From Tetradesmus obliquus (Eukaryota > Chlorophyta > Chlorophyceae > Sphaeropleales > Scenedesmaceae), in NCBI GenBank assembly GCA_030272155.1, contig CP126198.1:4898001-4962000 (forward strand): 64,000 nt of DNA, in the 5' to 3' direction. The translations under genes were made by a program, and so were the position numbers. A model generated the notes under the pieces. The model was not told where the DNA came from. It saw nothing but the letters and a program-made list of their open reading frames with translations, and made no database searches. Of the stretch, positions 56,499 to 64,000 are shown piece after piece. Each line of letters starts with the position of its first letter. The stretch's first letter is position 1.

Positions 56499-58179
56499 CA
56501 TCCTCATCAAGGGAGAAGAAGCGGGAAGCAGCTGCCACCACCTGCGCAAACACAGTCATAAGGCCAAACTCAGTTCAGCATGCTGTAATGATGCTCGTGC
56601 AACGAGGCTGCAGCACAATCAGCAGCACATGCACACGTGTAATTGATTGATGCACAGATCACCGGCAGGCGATGCAACAGGACAACACAGCATGAACCAC
56701 ACCCCCACACAAACACCAAAACACGCAGGCAGCCCCAGGACCGATATATACACACATACAAATAACGTCAAACACACGTCCTTCCTCCTCATGCCGCTGT
56801 GGGTCCCCCTGTCAGCATACGCCTGCAGCACAGCACGCAACACTCGCTGCGCCTGATGTGGCTCCAGCAGCTGCTTCTCTAGCAACATCAATGCGCTTGC
56901 TGGCTGCAACCTTTGCTGGTAATCGTGGAGCGAGGTGGCACCGTCGACAGCAGCACATGCACAGATCACCAGCAGGCAATGCAACAGGACAACACAGTCA
57001 GAACCACAAACAAAACCACGTGTGCCTCCTCACCCCATTGTGGTCCCCCCTGTCAGCATACGCCTGCAGCACAGCATGCAGCGCCCGCTGCGCCTGATGT
57101 GGCTCCAGCAGCTGCTTCTCTAAAGCTAACTCCACAAACGCTTGCGCATGCTCAGGCCTGCCGCTCGCTGCCGCCAGCTGCCGCACTGCAACTGCAGCTG
57201 CATCTGCTAGCAGCGACGGAGACGGCGGCAGCGACAGATCCGCACTGCTGCTGCTGCTACTGGATGCAGCGTGCCGTGCTGCTGCCAGGTGCTTCAGCAG
57301 CTGCTGGATGTCCTGGTGTGCTGCTGCTTGCTGTATGCTGGCAAGGTACTGCTGTGCTGCTGCACGCCTGGCTGCACGCACCTGCAGCACATAAAGTAAG
57401 CGGCAGTTGCATGCTTGGTGGTTTTTAGTGTGTCAGCTGTGTTAGCTCGTTGGCGCACTTGCTATTGCAGAGCATTGCTGCACTATGCTTCAGCTGATCG
57501 GGTGAGCAAACTGCCTTGCAGACAGTAGATTTCAGCTGCGCCAACTTTCCATACATATAATTGCAGGATCAAGCAGAGTGCAGGCAGGCAGTTTTCAACA
57601 AGCAGCACAGAGGATGCGGGCGCGCTGTTGCTGCTGGTGCTGCTGCTGCTGCTGCTGCCGCACCTGCTGCTTCTCTGACAGCGCGGCTGGCTGCAGCTGC
57701 TGCTGCTGCGGCCGCGCCATCTGCTGGTACTGCACCAGCTTACGCAGCAGCAGCGAGCGCTGCGGCATTGTCGGCACCCTGGGCAAGTCGCCTGGACAGT
57801 TGAGAGAGATAGTGAATGGTGCGATCCAAGTAAGTGGCTTGTTAATGGACAGGGTCGTCAGAGTGCTCAGTAGCAAACGTATGCCTTCTAAGTGAAGCAA
57901 AGTGAAGCAGCTTCGGTCATGGCCCCACAGCAAGGCATGCTGCAGCACAGCAGCTGGCACCAGCAGCGCAGCAGCAGCAGTAGCAGCATCTGCATCGTGC
58001 TAAGCCTGGCAGCGATGCAGCCGGTTCCAAAACTTGCCATGTGTTCTGGGCTTGTGTTCGCGACTTGCTGGTGCCGCCCATGCTGCATATGCAGCAACCT
58101 GACAGTGGCTGGCTGCGCGCACTAGGGGCTCCGCACGCCCTGCCTGTGCCAGGGACTCGGCAACGAGTGCCACCAGCAT
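51126..58179 (-). CDS. PPR-like organellar RNA-binding protein, at least five exons
   Basis: Well-supported exons on the minus strand: 57791-57664, 57381-57034, 56541-55166, 53352-52565, 51691-51126 (phases 0, 0, 2, 1 agree). A further likely exon, 58179-58099 (MLVALVAESLAQAGRAEPLV), does not join in phase, so the N-terminus is incomplete. Helical repeats of the pentatricopeptide type are visible: GRPEHAQAFVELALEKQLL with AVLQAYADRGDHNGV, GYQPSSITLALLLRSAA, FHLLLRGCAAAGQLLPALVL, and GIKPSHASLRAMLSCCADLE. Between them are long Gln, Ser and Ala runs. The largest exon alone codes 458 residues. Such proteins bind organelle transcripts; the target is unknown. Five of its exon edges have tandem copies in the introns. 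Confidence 0.72.
51692..52140 (-). repeat. three copies of the last PPR exon's acceptor and start
   Basis: On the minus strand the true edge is CTAGCAG|GGCTGCTGGTGGCA at 51691. Copies lie near 51805, 51932 and 52055, a period of about 122 bp. Each copy carries the same upstream intron block with GACGATGGACAGA (plus strand). Confidence 0.92.
52295..52480 (-). repeat. two copies of the 52565-53352 exon's tail and donor
   Basis: The exon end coding DTEDAWQS with its donor (true donor at 52564) recurs at about 52415-52480 and, more diverged, at about 52315-52380. Confidence 0.8.
53353..54425 (-). repeat. eight tandem copies of a PPR-gene exon start
   Basis: The plus-strand block GTGCCATGGCCCTGCAT (acceptor side of the exon at 53352) recurs near 53480, 53607, 53753, 53849, 53980, 54123, 54267 and 54400, that is every 95-145 bp. 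Two unit types alternate irregularly. One carries about 95 bp of exon similarity (coding LLSFFRRHCSPHP). The other carries a shorter exon part joined to intron sequence with AAGGCAGGGTTTGTAGG. Confidence 0.95.
54647..55112 (-). repeat. four copies of the large PPR exon's tail and donor
   Basis: The exon end coding GQLLPALVLLEKLRGYFWQA to AQAALLR (donor at 55165) recurs at about 54647-54755, 54790-54835, 54905-54985 and 55062-55110. The furthest copy keeps about 105 bp with an open frame and a GAG|GTGGGT donor. Confidence 0.93.
55639..55704 (-). repeat. poly-Gln tract in the PPR protein
   Basis: 22 uninterrupted CTG on the plus strand, which is CAG, coding Gln, in the gene's sense. Confidence 0.95.
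56650..57005 (-). repeat. duplicate of the 57034-57381 exon's end with following intron
   Basis: The block coding EKQLLEPHQAQRALHAVLQA and YADRG plus donor (57034-57125) recurs at 56795-56885 as EKQLLEPHQAQRVLRAVLQA. The intron block with GATGCAACAGGACAACACAG is shared as well (about 56670 and 56975). The period is about 240 bp. Confidence 0.93.
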
Positions 58180-59457
58180 CTAAAAGTGTTTTTGCATGAA
58201 CGTGCGCAAGTTTTGTTTGGTTCCAAGCATCCCTATGCACTCGCAGGAACACTGCAAACTGCAAACAAGCTACTGATGCAGTGTGATGTTGCCTCACTAG
58301 AAACCAGCTTCGGTTGTAACAGTAAATTGATCGAAGCAGTAAGTATCTGCGATCATGCTGCAGTATCGTTGTAGTGTGTAATGGCAGTGACCAGATAACT
58401 GTGCAGGTTACTCAGCGTGTGCCAAAGCCAAAATGGGCAACCGTTACAAGAAATCCAACTTCATATTTAGACTTTGCATCAAACGTGACTTTGTGCTAGC
58501 CTGGTCACGCGACAAAAGCAGTACATTGTACAGTGCTCCCACTGCCCAGAGGCTACACGGCTTATCCAGTGCTACTGTATCCCAACGCCAAGCAGATGTT
58601 CTGACAGGAACAAGGTTCTCGTCAAGCTCGTTTTGCGCTACTAAGCTGCGTTCTGGTGCGACAGCAGTCCACCTGAAGCGTAGGCCAGGTGACTACCTAA
58701 CAATCTGCTGGCAGCAGCACCCGTGCCTTGTCAAGCTGAGTTGCTGGACCACTGCATGTTATTTCCTGCGGCCACAAACGACATAAACGCATCAAGTCTT
58801 TTTTGTATCTGTTTTGCCAGGCATGGCATGGCCTGGCACACTTGGGATACAGTGCTGCGTTCAACGCAGTGACTGCTGCAGCAGCTGCTGCTGCTGCTGC
58901 TGCTGCGAGCACTTCAAGTCACTACAGATGCGCACATGCTGCTTGAACAGCAAGTCTGCTGCAGTAAAAGCAAATTGTGTTGTACATTGTCAATTCTGTA
59001 CCTAGTACATATATATGATGCTGCGGCAGCATAGCATCTGCCAAGCAGCAAAGCCATTAGTTGCAGGTGTTGCAGATCGGGCTGGCGTACAGCTCGTGCA
59101 GGTTGTGCATCAGCCACACGTCATGTGATGTGATGACACCAGCCGCGCTGTCAGGGCTTCTCCAGATACGTCAAGGCTTGGCACCACGTCTTGATGTGCA
59201 GTTCATCAGCTCGGGAGCTCCAGTCGAATGACACATATTCGATGGACATCAGGCCCGTAGGCTGTGCTGGTATGCTTTATAAATTGTCATCAAAACAAAA
59301 ACATTAGCAATATTTTGCTATAATACGACCGAGGCTGCAGATGCAAGGCTCCTTTGTTGAAGGCGGGAGGAAACACGATGCCCGCCAAAACTTACAAAAC
59401 GCTGCAAGAGTGCAAAACAAGTTCGTGACAAGCAAGCACAGGTAACCAGCGCAGAAG
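58180..59457. other. no firmly supported gene
   Basis: May contain upstream exons of the PPR gene. An ATG-started plus-strand frame of 117 codons at 58433-58786 has unremarkable composition and no splice or homology support. Confidence 0.35.
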
Positions 59458-59739
59458 TCACAGCAACAGCTTGCTCAACACCTGATAGACGGCCTTACTG
59501 TCAGCAGCAACCTTTGTCCTTTGCGTTGCATCCACCATTCCCTCTGGCAGCAACATGCACAGCTCCAATGTGCTCCCAACGGCAGTGTGTGCCTTTGTTG
59601 ACATGATGCTGAGCCTCCTGCACACTTCGTCCAAAAGTGACTCGCTGATGTGGCAGCTTGTCACGCTGGCAGCCTGGCTACGCCTCCTCAGCTTATGTGC
59701 AAGATGCAATATAAGGTCCGACTCACTTACCTTCCACAA
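59458..59739 (-). CDS. possible terminal exon of an unknown protein
   Basis: About 90 codons end in a stop at the 59458 side (KAVYQVLSKLLL). Composition is helical and not low-complexity (ISESLLDEVCRRLSIMSTKA), unusual here and suggestive of real coding. There is no ATG; the 5' end overlaps a perfect donor-like GTAAGTGAG on the same strand, which argues against it being a simple exon. Upstream exons were not found. Confidence 0.3.
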   Translation of the reverse strand: MWKVSESDLILHLAHKLRRRSQAASVTSCHISESLLDEVCRRLSIMSTKAHTAVGSTLELCMLLPEGMVDATQRTKVAADSKAVYQVLSKLLL

Positions 59740-60647
59740 CAGCCACCAGTCAGCACATTAACAATGCATTAATACCAACATTCTATAGTCTGGGCTTCTG
59801 CTCACGCTGGGGTGTATTTCCGCAAGGACAACACTGTTGAGCCTTGCACCCTGGCCACCACTTGCAGTCCCAGTTGCTGGGCTTGCAAGCGGTGCCAGCA
59901 GCAGCTGTAATGGCTGCTGCTGGGTGAGCTTGCCACTTTCATCGTGACGTTTGTGCACGCAAGTGCAGCTGCATGGCAGTGGACCGGGTCAAGCTGACCT
60001 GATGATGTGCAGCCCTGTGCTGCATGGCAGAGGGTAACAGCGTATTGGCTTTGGGTTCCCGCATGCAGTTCACGGTGATGAAAGGCTACACACACAATAA
60101 CAACACATTGAACACGATGACAGCACCGCAGCAGCAGCAGCAGCAGCAGCTGGCAGCAGTAGCACCAGGTAATGTATGCAATCGGCCTGGGGCTGGAGCC
60201 CACAGTCACCTGTTCGATTCAGGTGCAGGCCTTCCGCACAATATGTGCACCCCTGATGACAGATGACGTCAGGTTGCAACACCCACCACTCCGATCCCTC
60301 TGTCTAGACAAATCTGTCAACAGTCCTCCACTGCTCAGCGCATGCCACCTTTGTGCACGGGGCACACCATGAAAGACAGCATCAGTACCAAACAGCGCTT
60401 GGGCCAATGGCAATTCCCAAGTGCCAACATTGATGGCATTCTGCCAGCTGCAGATTCCAACACAGGCACCGGTAGTGCTTCCACAAAGGTAAGGCAGGGC
60501 TGGCATGTGTTGCTGTGCCTCAACTGGCAACCTGCAGCTCATCAGCCTATCCAAGTCTAGATTTATGCATGTAGACTTCCAGCGAGGCTGCTGCTGTACA
60601 GCTGCAGCCATACCAGAACCTTGCTGCAGCAGTGCCACATAATTCTC
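59740..60647. other. intergenic, no supported gene
   Basis: Only short overlapping frames are present. Confidence 0.4.
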
Positions 60648-62537
60648 TTACTGCTCACGCATCTGCTGCGCTGCTATCAGGTCCAGTAGCGACTGCTGCT
60701 GCAGCAGCACCAGGTCCCGCTCCTCTGCTGCTGCTGCCGCCGCTGCTGCTGCCAGGTCAGCCTGGAACTGCAACTCCTGCAGCTGTGACGCCAGCTGCCG
60801 GCAGCTGTTGCAGCAAGGACTGGCTTGCCCTGAAGCTGCTGCTGCTGCTGCTGCTGCTGGCTCTTGGGTGTCAGGTGGCAGCTGCTGGCAACCTCCAAGA
60901 GACAAATGCTGCTGAAGCTGCTGCTCAAGGTCTGTGGTGCCTGGCACAGCAGCTGCCGCGGCGAGGGATCCTGCAGGACTGTGCGCTGCCACGGCAGCTG
61001 CTGCCAACAAACCATCTCCCTGCTGACAAGGATCAGGAAGCTGGTTCTGGCCATCACCATGCGGCGGCACCAGATGGCTACAAAACACGTCAATCTCCTC
61101 ATCCCAACTGTCACGCCAACTGCCACTGTTGCTGCTCCTGCCAGCTGCACCAGCCACCACAGCTGCTGCCACTGTGGCTGCAGCAGCGTCCCTGCGCTGC
61201 ACCTGGTGCCCAGGTTGCGTCAGGTACGTGCTGCATTCGTCAATGCTAGCAGTAGTCATGTCCTGCTGGCAACTCCTGTACCTCCTGCTGCTGCTGCTGG
61301 TTGTGGCCACGCTGCTGCAGGTGCTGCTCCGACAGTCCCAAGCCCCCAAGTTGCAGCTGCCCAACTGCATGTGCGACCGCACATGCCTGCTGTTGTTGCG
61401 TCGCAATAAACGAGTCCCTGCCGCAACTGCGCTGATGTCATTGTCACTGTCACTGTCACTGCTGCTCACAACAGACTCAGCTAGCAGCAGCTCGTCGTTG
61501 CTGCGCCGCAACGCTACTGCCCCTAACAGCAGCTCTGCTGCGTCACTGGGAAGCCCTGCCGCTGCTGCTGCTGCTGCTGCTGCTGCTGCGCTTGCCGGCG
61601 AGTGGAGGGTGCTGCTGCTGCTGCTCATGAATACAGCTGGCTTGCTGTTGATGTTGCTGCAGAGGTTGCTGTCAGCCGCTGCTGGTGAGCTGGCATAGCT
61701 ATGTGCTGGAGTTGTGGTGGGTGTGGCGTTGCGCATTGCAGGTGCTGTTGGCAGCAGCAGTGGCGTAGACAGGAGGGCAATGCTGTTCGGCGTCCTGCAC
61801 ACTGCTGCGGTTGCTGCTTCTGCCGCTGGTGCTGGCGCCAGCACATGTGGTGCTGATGCAAAGGTAGGGTGCTGCTGGTGGTGCTGATGCTGCTGCAAGT
61901 TCTGCTGGGTGCATGTGCGCAGCTGCAGGTGCTGCTGCAGACTGGACGAGCCGAACCCTTGCTGCTGCTGCTGGTGGTGGTTGTGGCTGCATGCAGTCGG
62001 TTGGAAGCGTTGGCTGTGTCCAGTGTGTGGCGGGTGAGGTGGCTTGAGCAGGCCAGGGAGCACAAGCGAGCATTGCTGCTGCTGCTGCTGCTGCTGGTGA
62101 TGTTGGTGCAAGCTGCACTGCCCATCATGCTGTTGCTGCTGCGGTGCAGCAGTGCGGCGCAGCAGCTGGTGTCCTTGGAAACTTACTTCTGCATCTCTCC
62201 CATGCTGGATCACTGGATGCTGCTGCTGTGCTGCTGCTGATGCTTCAGCAGCTGCTGTAACAGCTGGTTGCAGCTGGGGCCCAGCCGCTGGAGGAGCTGG
62301 TGCAGCTGCTAGTGCTGCTGCTGCAGCTTTGTTGAGGTGCCAGAGCTGCTCCTGCAAGCCGGAACGGGCTTCGCGCTCCTTTTTGAGCTCCTGACAAACG
62401 AAGTTCACAAGCAACAGATGGTGCCAGGTCAGGTGTGGCAGGTCCAAGGATTGAAATGTGCTGTTCATAGTGGCCAGAGGGTCAGGCTGAAGGGGCAGGC
62501 ACAGGCAGCACACAGCATAGATGCCTTCCGCATTCAA
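60648..62537 (-). CDS. Gln/Ser/Ala-rich coiled-coil protein, about 600 residues
   Basis: One long frame. Near its 5' end is a charged helical stretch, ELKKEREARSGLQEQLWHL, suited to a coiled coil. Just before it is TTTGTCAG, so the exon may begin at about 62394 and the sequence beyond may be intron; otherwise the ATG near 62471 (MNSTFQSLDLPHL) is the start. The middle is His/Gln/Ser-rich with a short acidic Ser stretch (SVVSSSDSDSDNDIS). A second coiled coil closes the protein (LASQLQELQFQADL ... EERDLVLLQQQSLLDLIAAQ). Two Cys pairs (PCCNSCRQ) stand before it. No family recognised. Confidence 0.55.
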   Translation of the reverse strand: MNAEGIYAVCCLCLPLQPDPLATMNSTFQSLDLPHLTWHHLLLVNFVCQELKKEREARSGLQEQLWHLNKAAAAALAAAPAPPAAGPQLQPAVTAAAEASAAAQQQHPVIQHGRDAEVSFQGHQLLRRTAAPQQQQHDGQCSLHQHHQQQQQQQQCSLVLPGLLKPPHPPHTGHSQRFQPTACSHNHHQQQQQGFGSSSLQQHLQLRTCTQQNLQQHQHHQQHPTFASAPHVLAPAPAAEAATAAVCRTPNSIALLSTPLLLPTAPAMRNATPTTTPAHSYASSPAAADSNLCSNINSKPAVFMSSSSSTLHSPASAAAAAAAAAAAGLPSDAAELLLGAVALRRSNDELLLAESVVSSSDSDSDNDISAVAAGTRLLRRNNSRHVRSHMQLGSCNLGAWDCRSSTCSSVATTSSSSRRYRSCQQDMTTASIDECSTYLTQPGHQVQRRDAAAATVAAAVVAGAAGRSSNSGSWRDSWDEEIDVFCSHLVPPHGDGQNQLPDPCQQGDGLLAAAAVAAHSPAGSLAAAAAVPGTTDLEQQLQQHLSLGGCQQLPPDTQEPAAAAAAAASGQASPCCNSCRQLASQLQELQFQADLAAAAAAAAAEERDLVLLQQQSLLDLIAAQQMREQ

Positions 62538-63123
62538 CCAACATGTGAGATCAACATTCCGTGACCCTTTACCTGGTACAGCAAGTCTACTAGATCAGCT
62601 TGGTTGGTGGTGTGTAGCTGTGGGCTCTGCTGCATCAACTACATCTGCTGCTGCATGCTGGCTGGGGCCTGCCCTTAAGGGCCTTCATCACAGAGAGTTT
62701 GAGGCAACGCTTTGGTCTGTCTACTGGACAGAGCCGTTGGCACAGGCAGGCAAAGCAAGGCAAAGCAAAGTTGGTCAGGCAAGGAGGCGGAAAGTATGCT
62801 TCAAGGCAGCCAAGGTTCCAGCCAGCACAACATACTTGAACAGAAACTTGAATTGCATGGAGCTGAACGACGATGGATAGGCTTGTTAATCGCTGCCCGT
62901 GACGGAAAGGGCTTTGCCACGTTGGTGACACCGTCGAGGGAACCTTCAAGCCCATCCTCCACGTTTTTCGTAATGACAGCTGCACTAGTTTCTTATCGTT
63001 TGTATTTCAGCATGTTTGTGTTGTTGCAAGGGCAGCATACGACCATGGCGTTCCTCGTGTAGCTCCACGTTGCGGTCCTGCTGAACGATTGCTGCTCCAC
63101 GCCTTTTGAACAGAACCTGAGCG
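62538..63123. other. intergenic, probable promoter of the F-box gene
   Basis: Contains a short GGCAAAGCAA repeat near 62748-62768. No gene recognised. Confidence 0.35.
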
Positions 63124-64000
63124 ATGTCCAGCATCACCGTGCTGCCTGCAGCAGCTCTGCAAGTGATTCTGGGGCACCTCTGCTCTGGCCCCAACAACAG
63201 CAGCACTGATGTAGCAAACGCACGGCTTGTCTGCAAACGGTGGGCAGACATATCGTGTGCTGCAGTCAACGCTGTCACTCCTAAGTCAGCAGCAGCGCTG
63301 GTCAACACTGTTGGCAAGTTCAAGGCACTGACGTATGTGGACCTGAGGTGCGCATCAACTGCTGGTCCTGCTGGTGCCGTGCTTGTCTTCATAGTTGCAT
63401 CTGCAGTCTGCAAGCAAAGCACTTACATCCTGCCACCGCGCACTATCGGTAACAACTGCAGTAACGTGTGATTGGGCGATAACCTAACCACTTCAGCACA
63501 CTCCGCACCTGTTACTGCACCCTTCCTGCTGGCGCTGCTTGCTTTTGTAACTACCTGCCATCACTCACACCTCTTGCACAAAACCTGGTACAAAATCTGC
63601 GCAGGTACATGCGCAGCATAGATGAGCCAGCAGCAGCCAGCCTGAGCAAGCTTCAAGGCCTGCACAGCCTAAGCCTCCCCAGCAGGTGTGCATCTGCACC
63701 TAGCCAGCCTAGTGCCTGCACAGATGCTGCCACATGTATTGTTTGGTGCCATGTATGCAGTAAGCACAGGGAAGTGCACGCCAGCAAGCAGCAACTACCA
63801 GCATGCCTTGGTGCAGCTTGTGCTGCTTCTGTTTTGCCATAACAGCAAAAGCATCATGTCATTATCCGTGCTTTCTCTCACCATGCTGACTTCACCTTGC
63901 CACCCGCTGCTGCAAACTCTTCTGCAACCCCACCACCTTCCCCCTGCAGCCCCTGCTGGGACAAGCTGCTGCTGCGTGGCGCTGTCCTGCAAGCAATAGC
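63124..64000 (+). CDS. F-box/leucine-rich-repeat protein, 5' part, runs off the window
   Basis: Exon 1 63124-63347 starts at ATG (MSSITVLPAAALQVILGHL) and encodes an F-box-like helix set: LPAAALQVILGHL, then DVANARLVCKRWADISCAAV, the usual ending of an F-box. The first LRR follows (FKALTYVDLR). Exon 2 63605-63685 joins in phase 2 and gives another LRR unit (LSKLQGLHSLSLPS). Further exons lie beyond; a possible acceptor (CCCTGCAG) is near 63948. F-box proteins serve as SCF ubiquitin-ligase adaptors; LRRs bind the substrate. Substrate unknown. Confidence 0.65.

Noticed and set aside
58433-58786. 117-codon plus-strand ATG frame
   Set aside because: Length and composition are within what chance gives here; no splice signals or known motif.

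Overview
The window looks like nuclear DNA of a green alga (Chlorophyta; a Scenedesmus/Tetradesmus-type lineage is my guess from overall style, not a demonstrated assignment). The reasons are spliced genes with GT-AG introns and conserved phases, a eukaryotic tRNA-Arg with internal A and B boxes, a non-LTR retrotransposon, an organelle-type PPR protein, a SET-domain protein of the Rubisco-methyltransferase type, and extreme CAG/CTG trinucleotide content in both exons (poly-Q, poly-A, poly-S) and introns.

Layout, left to right: 3' end of an unknown Ala/Pro-rich gene (3-557, +); a five-exon gene for a small membrane-anchored protein (2973-4886, -) followed by degenerate copies of its last coding segment (about 2100-2830); a six-exon RlmI-type rRNA methyltransferase (5429-9915, +); a 5'-truncated LINE with a 950-codon reverse transcriptase ORF (about 10527-13948, -) bounded by about 32-bp direct repeats; tRNA-Arg(CCG) (14091-14163, +); a gene-poor stretch (14.2-18.1 kb); a 1280-residue poly-Q protein (18112-21954, -); a secreted protein with four PAN/apple-like modules, probably GPI-anchored (23836-28152, -); a BTB-BACK protein (28913-30880, -); an eleven-exon FAD monooxygenase resembling kynurenine 3-monooxygenase (32917-38480, -); an unknown, possibly plastid-targeted protein (40360-44206, +); a SET-domain protein (45.6-50.6 kb, +); a large PPR protein (51126 to about 58180, -); a Q/S-rich coiled-coil protein (60648-62537, -); and the start of an F-box/LRR gene running off the right edge (63124-, +). 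These are individually transcribed nuclear genes. I see no operon-like or pathway grouping.

The most striking property is not a gene. In almost every multi-exon gene, the sequence around particular splice sites (acceptor plus first part of an exon, or last part of an exon plus donor) is present again as 2 to 9 diverged tandem copies inside the neighbouring intron or just past the gene end. Unit lengths cluster near 115-145 and near 200 bp. In most cases I could pick one copy that continues a phase-consistent reading frame; the others are truncated. Many duplicated exon edges begin AG|GT, so they could act as both acceptor and donor. This fits intron birth or growth by tandem duplication of AGGT-containing exon segments. 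Long CTG tracts on the sense strand also sit repeatedly just before 3' splice sites. All exon coordinates below come from reading splice consensus, frame and phase by eye; no transcript evidence was available.
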